Positions 28,927 to 37,537 of a stretch of 64,000 bases of DNA are shown piece after piece. Numbering within the stretch: position 1 is the stretch's first letter; the number at the start of each line of letters is the position of its first letter. The DNA comes from Azotobacter paspali (GTDB taxonomy: Bacteria > Pseudomonadota > Gammaproteobacteria > Pseudomonadales > Pseudomonadaceae), in the NCBI RefSeq assembly GCF_042434745.1, contig NZ_JBHLSS010000155.1; one strand, 5' to 3'. A program made the translations under genes and the position numbers. Under the pieces are notes generated by a model, which had not been told where the DNA came from, made no database searches, and saw only the letters and a list, made by a program, of their open reading frames with translations.

Positions 28927-29640
28927 TCATTCCGTCTCGATCGCTCCCTGCGGCCGGATCAGTTCGTTTCCTTCCTCGCGCACATTCCCCACGGCCAATC
29001 CAACCGGATACCACTCGAACGCCGCCGACGGCATGCCCCGGTGAAGGGCGATCTCCTCTGCCTGGGCCGGTGTCCGTCGCGGGTCGATCCAGGCGCGGGC
29101 CATATCCGCTCCCAGGACCAGCGGCTGGCGGTCGTGGATCTCGCCCATCCGCCCCTCGCTGGGCCGGGTGATCAGGGCGAAGCCATCCTCTTCGCGCAGT
29201 GCGGTACCCTCGCGCGCAAAGTGGCCGATGGCCGGGAAGAACAGCGGTTCGCCGTTCTTCAGGTGAAGGAAGAAGGGCTGTTTTCGCCCCTTGCCGGCCG
29301 CATCCGGTCGCCATTCGTACCAGCCGTCGGCCGGTACCAAGGCGCGCCCGGACTTCCAGGCCTCCCGCCAGAAGCGGCTGCTCGCCAGCGTTTCCACTCG
29401 GGCGTTGATCGCCGGCGTTCGTGCTCGCGGCCCCTGGGCCCAGGCTGGCGCGTATCCCCAGGGAACGAGTTCCATGCGCAGCCCGTCGGCGTCCGCGTGG
29501 ATCAGCAGCACCCGTGTGTGCGGGGCCACGTTGTAACGGGCGATCGGCGCGGGGTCGATGCCGGACGCCAAGGGTGTTTCACTGCGTAGCGCCTGCAGGT
29601 AATCGATCGCCGTCCGGTATTGAACGAATCTGCCGCACAT
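28927..29640 (-). CDS. yedK: SRAP-domain protein (YedK/HMCES type)
   Basis: SRAP proteins form a thiazolidine crosslink to abasic sites in single-stranded DNA through Cys2, shielding them from breakage. The 237-residue product starts MCGRFVQYR, so Cys2 is in place after removal of Met1. Other active-site landmarks are NAR in PAINARVETL, the glutamate in ADGWYEWR and the histidine in GEIHDRQPLVL. ATG at 29640 is chosen over the longer frame because Cys must follow the first Met. The gene stands alone. Confidence 0.9.
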   Translation of the reverse strand: MCGRFVQYRTAIDYLQALRSETPLASGIDPAPIARYNVAPHTRVLLIHADADGLRMELVPWGYAPAWAQGPRARTPAINARVETLASSRFWREAWKSGRALVPADGWYEWRPDAAGKGRKQPFFLHLKNGEPLFFPAIGHFAREGTALREEDGFALITRPSEGRMGEIHDRQPLVLGADMARAWIDPRRTPAQAEEIALHRGMPSAAFEWYPVGLAVGNVREEGNELIRPQGAIETE

Positions 29641-29760
29641 AGCCGGCCTCCGTTGCATGCTCTTTCTGCTTCGAAGTATTGCCAGCGTCCGCGGGGGTGG
29701 CCAGGAAGCCTGTCGGTAAGGCCGTATCCGGCATGAGCCATCGCGCAGCCCTGCCTCTTC

Positions 29761-29877
29761 GAGTATCCGGGGGTTGGTTGTTCGCCGCCGGATGGGTTAG
29801 TTTGGGCCTGCCTTTCGGTGGGTTTTACCCAGATCCGCCGTTTCTTCGGCAGGCCCTACCCGGGTAGCCGGATACTC
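29761..29877 (+). repeat. Nested inverted repeat just upstream of the ABM-domain gene (structured leader or small mobile repeat)
   Basis: Ten-base arms GAGTATCCGG (29761-29770) and CCGGATACTC (29868-29877) enclose a second pair GGGCCTGCC (29804-29812) / GGCAGGCCC (29848-29856), a small GGG-TTTTA-CCC loop and a palindrome CTACCCGGGTAG. The element ends three bases before the AAGGAG ribosome site of the downstream gene. It may be a folded 5' leader or a non-autonomous repeat inserted there. Confidence 0.6.
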
Positions 29878-29893
29878 AAAAAGGAGATACAGG

Positions 29894-30472
29894 ATGTCTA
29901 ATGCCCCTGTCACCCTCATGGTCGCGCGCCGTGTGGCTCGCGGTCGCTACCGGGCTTTCAGCGTTTGGCTCGAGGATGGCCGCCGTCTGGCCGCCGGCTT
30001 CGATGGCTTTCTTGGGTCCGGCGTATTGGCGCCGCCGCCCGGCGACGATGAATACCAGATCGTCTTCCGCTTTCGCGACCAATCCACTCTGGCCGCCTGG
30101 GAACATTCCGCTTCGCGGCACGCCTGGCTGGCCCGTGGCCAGGGTCTTTTCGAGGCGCCCCACGAGCACCGCGCTACCGGGCTGGGAAGCTGGTTTCAGG
30201 ATGCCGTGGGCAACGGGCCGCCACGCTGGAAGCAGGCCATGGCCATCTGGCTGGCGTTCTTCCCGGTTTCCCTGGTATTCCAGTGGCTGTTCGGCGATAC
30301 CCTGGGTACCTTGCCGCTCTTCCCGCGGATATTGCTCAGCACCCTAATGATGACGCCACTGATGGTCTTCCTGTTCATCCCGCTCGTCACTCGTCTGCTG
30401 GCTCCCTGGCTCAATGGCCGACCCGCCATGCAAGGGCGCCTCGAGCGATTGCCGCATCCGAGCCGCGCATAG
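29894..30472 (+). CDS. ABM-domain protein with two C-terminal membrane helices
   Basis: The first 100 residues fit the antibiotic biosynthesis monooxygenase (ABM) fold: VTLMVARRVARGRYRAFSVW, then EYQIVFRFRDQSTLAAWEHSASRHAWL. Two membrane helices follow (AIWLAFFPVSLVFQWLF and ILLSTLMMTPLMVFLFIPLV). This ABM-plus-two-helix architecture is known in proteobacterial proteins without a proven substrate. An AAGGAG site lies seven bases before the ATG. A nested inverted repeat lies directly upstream and may control it. Function cannot be assigned beyond the fold. Confidence 0.75.
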   Translation: MSNAPVTLMVARRVARGRYRAFSVWLEDGRRLAAGFDGFLGSGVLAPPPGDDEYQIVFRFRDQSTLAAWEHSASRHAWLARGQGLFEAPHEHRATGLGSWFQDAVGNGPPRWKQAMAIWLAFFPVSLVFQWLFGDTLGTLPLFPRILLSTLMMTPLMVFLFIPLVTRLLAPWLNGRPAMQGRLERLPHPSRA

Positions 30473-31139
30473 CGGGCGACTCGGCGCTCGTCGCTCGTCG
30501 CGGCGCTCGGGCGCCGGCTCGATGTTCTTCACTCGTCTTTCGCGAAAGACCTTTCGGGCGTGGCGACAGCGCCGGGCCTCCGGTGAGCCGTCGCCCGGAC
30601 TTCGAGGTATGGTCGGCTGTGGCTGGGAGTCCATATCGGCTCCATTTCCCCGGTCTTGAGCCGTCCAATCGACTAAACAGGCCATCCATGGAGGGCTTGT
30701 TTGACCCGCTCGCGTCGAGCCGAGATGGCTACAGTAGAGCCTCCCTCGTCACTGACCGATACGCCTGCGTCCAGGTCCGCCGCTTCGCTCCGCATGCTGC
30801 CGGATGCCGATGTCTGCTTGGCAATGCATTCGGATGACCTCTTTTCCCGGGAGACGACTCAAGGGCTGGCGCGGCTTCCCGTAGCGAAGCTGTCCTGCTC
30901 CTTGGCTGACGGCAGTCGTTTTTGCAGTCACGGTTGAGGCGGACCGATCCTGAAATCAGGAGTGCGGACGTTGTCCATGCCATGCGCGTTCGAATCCAGG
31001 CAACCCCGACATGCCGGCATGGCTGGAAATCGCATTCGCGAACGTGCAGCCATTGCCAGCAAGTTTGAGAAAACAAGAAGCGAAAGCATTTTGTACACGA
31101 TGACATGGCGCGATTTCATTCGGCTGCAGCCTGTCTTGA
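30473..31139. other. Intergenic region, 667 bases, no gene seen
   Basis: No reading frame here has a convincing start, domain or composition. A perfect 16-base palindrome GTCTTTCG-CGAAAGAC lies at 30535-30550 and could be an operator or terminator stem. A TTCGAATCC stretch near 30989 resembles a tRNA T-loop, but the flanking bases do not pair. The AT content rises toward the downstream GGDEF-EAL gene, which probably has its promoter near 31040-31120. Confidence 0.45.
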
Positions 31140-31154
31140 GTGGTGGTGCCTGAT

Positions 31155-33659
31155 ATGCGGAAAAACAAGAAAAACAATGCTTTGGGCAAGCGCTGGTTAG
31201 GAATGTCGCTACTGCTGGCTGTCTGGGTTCTGATTTTTCTATTCGGCGGTTTGCTGTCGCCGGTAAAGTATTTTCTGACGCTGCACCAGGTGGTGGAAAC
31301 CGTTTCCATCGTGGTGAGCGTGCTGATCTTCGCCGTTGGCTGGCACACTTTCAGGATGCATGGGAACCGCGTCATCCTGATTGTCTCCTGCACCTTTCTG
31401 GGTGTGGCGATTTCCGACTTTTCGCACATGTTGTCCTACTTGGGGATGCCCGATTTTCTCGGTCCGAACTCCCCGGAGAAGGCGATCGGTTTCTACCTGC
31501 TGGCACGTTGTCTGACGGCGCTGGGCATCTTGCTCATCGCCTGCCTGCCCTGGCGGCTGGAAGTTTCCGGCCGCTCCGCCGCGATTGGCCCGGACAGATG
31601 GAGAGTCCTTCTTGTCACCCTGTGCGCCATCGTATCGATTCATCTGCTCCTGCTTCTATTTCCAGAGATACTGCCGAGGACTTATCAGGAGGGCGTCGGC
31701 CTGACGGAGTTTAAGCGGGAAGTCGAGTTCTCCATCATCGCCATTCATGCTGCCAGCATAGTCTTGTTGTCAGTGCGAAGACGCAGGGACATGGGGCTCG
31801 ATAAAGGCTTGCTGATCTGTTCCGTGCTGGTCATGATGATGGGGGCGTTCTTTTTCACGATATATAGCAATGTCACGGATGCTTACAATATCTCCGGTCA
31901 TATCTACAAGATAATTGCTTATCTGATCTTGTACAGGGCCATCTTTGTCGAGTCCATTCTTGCCCCTTACAAGTTTCTGGAGGATTCGAGGCAGCATGTC
32001 GAAGTTCTCATGGGGGCGTTGCCGGATATCATTCTCGAGGCTCGCCTTGATGGCCTGCTCCTCAGTGCCCACGTTCCGGCGGACGGAAAGCTGTTCGGGG
32101 AGAAGGAGCCGAGGGCTGGGGATTATCTCCAGGATCGGCTTCCCTCCCAGGCCATGGACTGTCTGACCGGGGCGATGCGGGCGGCAAAAAGCGAGGGGCA
32201 GAGCGCGGGGCTCCGGTTCCGAACCGGCAAGGGCGCGGAGGAGGTGGTTTTCGATGTTTCGGCTTCGTTGCTCGCGCAGCGGTCCGATACGAGCAGTCAT
32301 TTCGTCATCCTGATCCGGGACGTGACGGAACAAGCCAGGAATCAGTCCAAGATCGAGCAGATGGCGCACTTCGATGCGCTCACCGGGCTTCCGAACCGCA
32401 CGCTGTTCAATGCCTGCTTCGAGGTCGAGGCCACGCGCTGCGAGAAGCAACGGCAGTCCCTGGCGCTGATCTTCATGGACCTCGACAACTTCAAGAACGT
32501 CAACGATTCGCTGGGCCATAAAGTCGGCGATGCCCTGCTGGTCGAACTCGCCGCACGCCTGGAAAAGGTCCTGCGCCCAGGGGATATGATGTCCCGCCAG
32601 GGTGGCGACGAGTTCATGTTACTGCTTCCCGAGGCGGACGTGCGCACGGCCGAACAAATGACCGAATGCATCAAGAGATCCGTCGAAGTACCTATTCAAT
32701 TAGGGCAATATACGCTGCACGTTTCCGCGTCGATGGGAATCTGCATATTTCCCCAGGATGGGCGGGATCTCGAAACCCTGTCCAGCCATGCCGATATCGC
32801 CATGTATTGGGCCAAGCAGGAGCGCCGCAGCCACTATGCGTTCTTCTCGGAGGAAATGCAGGCGTGCGCGGCCAGATCCCTGTTGCTGGAGGGGGCGTTG
32901 CGCGAAGCGCTTCAATGCGGGCAACTGGATATCTATTACCAGCCGCAGTTCGACATAACGGGAAAAAAGCTGGAAGGCGCCGAGGCTCTGGTAAGGTGGC
33001 GCCATCCCGAATTGGGGTTCATCAGTCCCGCCGAGTTCATCCCCATCGCCGAGATCACCGGTCAGATCATCAAGATAGGCGATTTTGTCCTGCGCAGGGC
33101 CACGCAGCAGATGAGGCATTGGCTGGATGCGGGTTTGCCTAGGGACATGAGCATCGCGGTCAACATCTCCATGGCGCAGTTCCGCGATACGGCTCTGCTG
33201 GAAAAGATCGACACGGCGCTCGCCGAAAGCCAGTTGCCGCCATGGGCGCTCGAACTGGAGCTGACCGAAAGCGTGGCGATGGACGATCCCGAGCAGGTTG
33301 TCGACATCGTGCGCAGCCTGCGCTCCCGGGGCGTGAAGCTTTCCATCGACGACTTCGGCACCGGCTATTCGTCGCTCAGCTATCTGAAAAAGCTGCGGGT
33401 GCACAAGCTGAAAATCGATCGTTCCTTTATCCAGGCCATTTCGTCCGCCGGTAGCGACCGGAGCATCGTCCAGGCCATCATTGACCTGGCCAAGGATCTG
33501 GACATGCAGACCATCGCCGAGGGCATCGAGGACGAGGAACAGCGTCAGTTGCTAGAGGCGCTGGGCTGCGATTCGGGGCAGGGCTTCCTGTTCTGCAAGC
33601 CGTTGCCGGCCTCGGAGTTCCTGCCTGCGCTACACGAGTTCTCCAAAAGCCCCTTGTGA
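31155..33659 (+). CDS. MASE3-GGDEF-EAL cyclic-di-GMP enzyme
   Basis: The 834-residue protein has a MASE3 membrane sensor (about residues 15-270, with HQVVETVSIVVS and ISDFSHMLSYLGMPDFLGPNS), a PAS-like segment (about 275-395), a GGDEF domain and an EAL domain. The cyclase active site reads GGDEF at 483-487, with an RxxD inhibitory site (RPGD) five residues before it. The phosphodiesterase shows EAL at 610-612, plus DDFGTGYSSLSYL and LKIDRSFI, so both halves look catalytically complete. It would make or break cyclic-di-GMP in response to a membrane signal. A GTG at 31140 is an alternative start. Lower GC than its neighbours suggests more recent acquisition. Confidence 0.93.
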   Translation: MRKNKKNNALGKRWLGMSLLLAVWVLIFLFGGLLSPVKYFLTLHQVVETVSIVVSVLIFAVGWHTFRMHGNRVILIVSCTFLGVAISDFSHMLSYLGMPDFLGPNSPEKAIGFYLLARCLTALGILLIACLPWRLEVSGRSAAIGPDRWRVLLVTLCAIVSIHLLLLLFPEILPRTYQEGVGLTEFKREVEFSIIAIHAASIVLLSVRRRRDMGLDKGLLICSVLVMMMGAFFFTIYSNVTDAYNISGHIYKIIAYLILYRAIFVESILAPYKFLEDSRQHVEVLMGALPDIILEARLDGLLLSAHVPADGKLFGEKEPRAGDYLQDRLPSQAMDCLTGAMRAAKSEGQSAGLRFRTGKGAEEVVFDVSASLLAQRSDTSSHFVILIRDVTEQARNQSKIEQMAHFDALTGLPNRTLFNACFEVEATRCEKQRQSLALIFMDLDNFKNVNDSLGHKVGDALLVELAARLEKVLRPGDMMSRQGGDEFMLLLPEADVRTAEQMTECIKRSVEVPIQLGQYTLHVSASMGICIFPQDGRDLETLSSHADIAMYWAKQERRSHYAFFSEEMQACAARSLLLEGALREALQCGQLDIYYQPQFDITGKKLEGAEALVRWRHPELGFISPAEFIPIAEITGQIIKIGDFVLRRATQQMRHWLDAGLPRDMSIAVNISMAQFRDTALLEKIDTALAESQLPPWALELELTESVAMDDPEQVVDIVRSLRSRGVKLSIDDFGTGYSSLSYLKKLRVHKLKIDRSFIQAISSAGSDRSIVQAIIDLAKDLDMQTIAEGIEDEEQRQLLEALGCDSGQGFLFCKPLPASEFLPALHEFSKSPL

Positions 33660-33682
33660 CATCCCGTCCGCTCGTCGCAAAA

Positions 33683-33950
33683 CTACTGGATGCTCGATGC
33701 CAGTTTGAAGATCGGCATGTACATCAGGACCACGCTCAGCCCCGATGATCAGGTCGATGAAGGTCATCAGCAGCAGCTCGAACAGCCGCACGAACCAGTC
33801 GATCCAGCGTCCGGTCTTTTCGTCGTAGAAGTCCGCGGTGCGCTCCATCATGACGCCGAGGTTGCCGGCCTGTTCGCCGGCACGCAGCATACGCAGGGAA
33901 ACCGGTGTCGCCAGGCGGTTCTCTTCCAGCGAGCGGGACATGTTCGGCAT
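33683..33950 (-). pseudogene. GspF-type secretion inner membrane protein, C-terminal remnant with frameshift
   Basis: The minus-strand frame from about 33950 reads SLRMLRAGEQAGNLGVMMER, then TADFYDEKTGRWIDWFVRLFE and a membrane stretch ending LIIG: the end of a type II secretion/pilin assembly platform protein (GspF/PilC). After LIIG the expected ending VVLMYMPIFKLASSIQ followed by TAG at 33683-33685 is present, but in another frame. The N-terminal three quarters are absent. It is a 5'-truncated, frameshifted relic. It starts back to back with the transglycosylase relic. Confidence 0.85.
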
Positions 33951-34522
33951 GAGCGCCGTGCTGGCGTCGGCGATGCCGGCATATGGCGATATCTACAGGG
34001 AGGTGGCGGCGGACGGCAGCATCGTCCTCACCAATGTCCATCGCCGGGAGCGCAGGAGCGTGCGCCTGCGTCGCGAGCCGCCGCTCGTGTCCGCGGCCGC
34101 CGTGTCGAAGCGCGAACGCTGGCCGCTGCGCTGCCCCATACCGCGCTGGTGGCCGCCGCGACGGCCGAGCTCGGCTTGTCCGAAGCACTGTTGCGTGCGG
34201 TGATCCGCGACGAGTCCGACTACGATCCGCGTGCCGTTTCGCCGAAGGGGGCAGCCGGTCTGATGCAGTTGATACCGGATACCGCCCGCGAACTGGGGGT
34301 GGTCGATGTCTGGGACCCGACCGCCAATATCCGCGGCGGCGCCCGCTACCTGAAACGCCTGCTGATATGTTCGATTAGGATCTCGACTTGGCCGTGGCCG
34401 CCTACAACGCCGGTCCCAGGGCGGTCATCGGCAGCGGCGGCGCCATCCCGCCCTTCGCCGAAACCCGGCGCTACGTGCCGAAGGTGCTCGAACAGTACCG
34501 CCGCCTGCAAAGCGGCGGCTGA
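33949..34522 (+). pseudogene. Lytic transglycosylase (SLT, with N-terminal DUF4124-like segment), frameshifted and with nonsense codon
   Basis: The start reads AYGDIYREVAADGSIVLTNV, as in secreted transglycosylases, but the signal peptide is missing. A frameshift near 34120 leads to the catalytic domain in another frame (LSEALLRAVIRDESDYDPRA with the ES motif, AAGLMQLIPDTARELGV, ANIRGGARYL). A second shift near 34365 is followed by a TAG within MFD-stop-DLDLAVAAYNAGP and then the native-looking end RRYVPKVLEQYRRLQSGG. Two frame changes and one nonsense codon make the gene non-functional. Confidence 0.87.
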
Positions 34523-34879
34523 TCAGTCGCCGCGGTACTCGCAGCCGCTGGTGCAGGTTTCGTGGATGCGCACCCGGGAAAGCTCGGGCAGCAGAGGTTT
34601 GAGCTGTCGCCAGATCCATTTGGCGAGAATCTCGCTGGTCGGGTTCTCCAGACCTTCGATCTCGTTCAGGTAGTGGTGGTCCAGCCGTTCGTAGATCGGC
34701 TTGAAGATCTCCTTGATCTCGGAAAAGTCGCGAATCCAGCCGGTGTGGGGATCGATTTCGCCCTCGATATAGATGGCCACGCGGAAGGAGTGGCCGTGCA
34801 GCCGGCCACACTTGTGTCCGGCCGGAACCCGGGGGAGGCGGTGAGCCGCTTCGAATACGAATTCTTTGAATAATTCCAC
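34523..34879 (-). CDS. queD: 6-carboxytetrahydropterin synthase
   Basis: QueD converts dihydroneopterin triphosphate to 6-carboxytetrahydropterin in queuosine (7-deazaguanine) synthesis. The 118-residue product has the zinc-binding histidines H13 (EAAHRL), H28 and H30 (LHGHSF), the catalytic C24 (GHKCGR) and the downstream region LDHHYLNEI and ENPTSEILAKWIW. The C-terminal HETCTSGCEYRG is typical. Its stop codon abuts the end of the decayed transglycosylase, with which it converges. Confidence 0.95.
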   Translation of the reverse strand: MELFKEFVFEAAHRLPRVPAGHKCGRLHGHSFRVAIYIEGEIDPHTGWIRDFSEIKEIFKPIYERLDHHYLNEIEGLENPTSEILAKWIWRQLKPLLPELSRVRIHETCTSGCEYRGD

Positions 34880-35138
34880 TGAACAGTGCCTTGATGGGTG
34901 AGTTGGACGCTTCCCGCTTCGGGCGCGTCCCGCAGGCGCGCGGGGTGGATTTTAACCCCTGAGCCGGCTTATGGTTCCACCAGGAACGACCGGAAGTCGC
35001 CGTTCAGCCCGTATTAAGGCACTGGCCCCAGACTGGTCGAAGAGGGGCTAAGGGGGACGGCGGCTCTTGTCGGCTTCTCTATCCACCACGTTTTTCGAGG
35101 GATTCTTCCATGCTTGCTTTCATCGTCCCCTCTGCAGG

Positions 35139-35474
35139 ATGCGCCTTCGGCCAATGATGCGCGCGCGTGCCCGCTTCGGAGCTTGGGGGGCAGCTCTGCT
35201 CGCCGCTTTCTGCCTGTTGAGCGCGGATGCACGGGACCTGGATCAGGACCAGGCCCTGCGTCTGCGTCAGGAGGGCGTCATCCTGCCGCTCGAGCAACTG
35301 GTCCGCAGTGCCCTGGACCGTTACCCGGGCGCCAGTCTGCTGGAGGCCGAACTGGAGGAAGAGCACGGCGCCTACGTTTATGAAGTGGAACTGCTCACGA
35401 CCGGCGGGGTGGTGCGCGAGTTGGAACTGGATGCCCGCGACGGCCGCATCCTGAAGGACGAGGAAGACGACTGA
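35139..35474 (+). CDS. PepSY-domain secreted protein upstream of a two-component pair
   Basis: A signal peptide (GAWGAALLAAFCLLSADA) is followed by a single PepSY domain: DQALRLRQEGVILPLEQLVR, then LEEEHGAYVYEVELLTTGGVVRELELDARDGRIL. Such small periplasmic PepSY proteins often sit with metal- or cation-responsive sensor kinases. The first ATG with plausible context is 35139; 35154 and 35157 are alternatives. The stop overlaps the response regulator start as TGATG, so the three genes form an operon. The context suggests it modulates the kinase or binds the same signal. Confidence 0.72.
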   Translation: MRLRPMMRARARFGAWGAALLAAFCLLSADARDLDQDQALRLRQEGVILPLEQLVRSALDRYPGASLLEAELEEEHGAYVYEVELLTTGGVVRELELDARDGRILKDEEDD

Positions 35475-36139
35475 TGCGTCTGCTGTTGGTGGAAGACTCG
35501 GTCAGCTTGGCCGATGAGCTGGTGGCCAGCCTGCAGCGCCAGGGCTATGCCGTCGACTGGCTAGCCGATGGGCGCGATGCCGCCCGCCAGGGGACCTGCG
35601 AGCCTTACGATCTGATGATTCTCGATCTGGGACTGCCCGGCAAGCCGGGACTGGAGGTGCTGCGCGAGTGGCGCGCCCGGGGGCTGGCCACACCGGTACT
35701 GGTGCTCACCGCTCGCGCTTCCTGGGCGGAACGCATCGAGGGGCTGAAGGCGGGAGCCGACGACTATCTGTGCAAGCCCTTCCATCCCGAGGAACTGCAA
35801 CTGCGTATCCAGGCGCTGCTGCGCCGGGCCCACGGGCTGGCCAACCAACCGCAACTGGAGGCGGGGGGACTACAGCTCGATGAAGCCCGTCAGATGGTTC
35901 GCTGCGGTACGGAGGATATCGAGCTCACCGCCGCCGAGTTCCGCTTGCTGCGCTACCTGATGCTGCACGCGGGCCAGTTGCTCTCCAAGGGGCAACTCGC
36001 CGAGCATCTCTACGACGGCGAAACCGAGCGCGACTCCAACGTCATCGAGGTGCACATCAACCGCCTGCGCGGCAAGCTCGGCCGGACAGTGATCGAAACC
36101 CGCCGCGGCCAGGGCTACCGCTTCGCCGGTGTGCATTGA
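35474..36139 (+). CDS. carR: OmpR-family response regulator, CarR/BqsR-like
   Basis: A 221-residue regulator with a receiver domain (phosphoacceptor D51 in MILDLGLPG, T/K in LTARASWAERIEGLKAGADD and the KPF lysine) and a winged-helix DNA-binding domain (DIELTAAEFRLLRYLMLH, RDSNVIEVHINRLRGKL, RRGQGYRF). The sequence is strikingly like BqsR/CarR of P. aeruginosa, described as responding to calcium or ferrous iron; that assignment is from memory. The start overlaps the PepSY stop, and the stop overlaps the kinase start. Confidence 0.88.
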   Translation: MRLLLVEDSVSLADELVASLQRQGYAVDWLADGRDAARQGTCEPYDLMILDLGLPGKPGLEVLREWRARGLATPVLVLTARASWAERIEGLKAGADDYLCKPFHPEELQLRIQALLRRAHGLANQPQLEAGGLQLDEARQMVRCGTEDIELTAAEFRLLRYLMLHAGQLLSKGQLAEHLYDGETERDSNVIEVHINRLRGKLGRTVIETRRGQGYRFAGVH

Positions 36140-37458
36140 GATCGATCCAGCGCCGGCTGGGGCTGGGCCTGATCGGTGTCCTGCTGGGCGCCGGGCTTCT
36201 GCTGGCGCAAAGCACGCTCTGGATGCTCGATGCGGGGCTGCGCCGCTACCTGCAAGACGATCTGCGCGAGCAGGCGGAAGCCCTGCTGACCGGTCTGGTC
36301 CGCGGACAGCAGGGCATCCAACTGGATGAGCCGCGCCTGCCGGGCGTCTACCAGCGCCCCTATTCCGGCCATTATTTCCGTATCGACTTGGCTGACGAGA
36401 TCTGGCGTTCGCGCTCCCTCTGGGACCATGCCCTGACGGTTTCGCCCGACACGGGCCTGCAGGACGGACTGGTCGACGGTCCGAACGGGCAGCGTCTGCT
36501 TCTCTACCGTGCCGACTACCGGCGTTTCGGTCAGGACATCTCGATCAGCGTGGCTTCCGACTATACGCCGATCCTGCAGGCCTATCGGCGCGTGCAGGGG
36601 CTCGGTTGCCTGCTGGGGCTGGGTGTGCTGGTTCTGGTGGTGCTGCTGCAGCGACTCACGGTGCGCCGGGCCTTGAAACCGCTCGAAGAAGTGCGCCGCC
36701 AGGTCGAGCAGTTGCAGCAGGGGTTTCGCCAGCAACTGGATACTGGGGTTCCCGTCGAGCTGGAGCCATTGGTGGCGCAGATCAACCATCTGCTGCGCCA
36801 GACCGAGAACACGCTGCAGCGGTCGCGGCATGCGGTCGGCAATCTCGGTCACGCCCTGAAGACGCCGCTGGCCGTGCTGACTAGTCTGGCCGCACGGGAC
36901 GAACTGGCTGCCTGCCCGGAACTGCTGGCGTCGCTGCAGGAGCAACTGGCGCAGATCGAGCAGCGCCTGGCCCGGGAATTGGGGCGTGCGCGGCTGGCCG
37001 GCGAGGCCTTGCCGGCCAGTCACTTCGATTGCGCGGCGGAACTGCCCGGATTGTTCGCCACCCTAGCGATGGTCCACAACCGGGGGCTAGCGATCGATTG
37101 GCGGGCGCCGCCAGGGGTGCGCCTGCCGTGGGACCGGGAAGACATGCTGGAGCTGCTCGGCAACCTGCTGGACAACGCCTGCAAGTGGGCACGGATGCAG
37201 GTGAAGCTGGAAATCGCCAGTGTGCCGGGCGGCTGGCTGATCTTGGTCGACGACGATGGTCCGGGAATGGCCGCCGAGTTTCGCGCCGAGGCCATGAATC
37301 GCGGCATCCGCCTGGACGAGCAGGTCGCCGGGCATGGACTGGGCCTGGCCATAGTGCGCGATATCCTTGAAGCCTGGCAGGGCAGGCTGACGCTGCAGGA
37401 CTCGCCGCTGGGAGGGTTGCGGGTAACGATCGAATTGCCGGCGCGCAGGGACGCGTGA
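36136..37458 (+). CDS. carS: Sensor histidine kinase, CarS/BqsS-like
   Basis: The 440-residue kinase has two membrane helices (about residues 8-28 and 153-172), a periplasmic sensor of about 120 residues, a HAMP-like linker and the kinase core. The phosphorylated histidine is H239 in NLGHALKTPL; the N-box is LGNLLDNA (N347), G1 is DDDGPGM at 372-378 and G2 is GHGLGLAI. The start is a TTG overlapping the regulator stop (TTGA). It should phosphorylate the adjacent regulator. The ligand is not evident from the sequence; acidic residues in the sensor (IDLADEIW) would fit a metal. Confidence 0.88.
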   Translation: MRSIQRRLGLGLIGVLLGAGLLLAQSTLWMLDAGLRRYLQDDLREQAEALLTGLVRGQQGIQLDEPRLPGVYQRPYSGHYFRIDLADEIWRSRSLWDHALTVSPDTGLQDGLVDGPNGQRLLLYRADYRRFGQDISISVASDYTPILQAYRRVQGLGCLLGLGVLVLVVLLQRLTVRRALKPLEEVRRQVEQLQQGFRQQLDTGVPVELEPLVAQINHLLRQTENTLQRSRHAVGNLGHALKTPLAVLTSLAARDELAACPELLASLQEQLAQIEQRLARELGRARLAGEALPASHFDCAAELPGLFATLAMVHNRGLAIDWRAPPGVRLPWDREDMLELLGNLLDNACKWARMQVKLEIASVPGGWLILVDDDGPGMAAEFRAEAMNRGIRLDEQVAGHGLGLAIVRDILEAWQGRLTLQDSPLGGLRVTIELPARRDA

Positions 37459-37491
37459 ACGGGAGGGGGGAAGGAGTTTCGCTGAAGTGTG

Positions 37492-37527
37492 CCGACATGG
37501 CGGAGCGCAATCGCTCCGCCATGTCGG
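37492..37527. terminator. Bidirectional terminator between the sensor kinase and nuoN
   Basis: A perfect 16-bp stem (CCGACATGGCGGAGCG paired with its complement) closes on a CAAT loop. It lies in the 79-base gap where the two operons converge. The absence of a long T tract on either side suggests it may act partly as an mRNA 3' stabiliser. Confidence 0.75.
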
Positions 37528-37537
37528 TGATCCGGCT

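Noticed and set aside
30981..31005. tRNA-like T-loop (GTTCGAATCC)
   Set aside because: The bases on either side do not pair and no acceptor, D or anticodon arms can be found around it.
35067..35138. Longer N-terminus for the PepSY protein
   Set aside because: The extra residues would place sequence before the signal peptide with no ribosome site.
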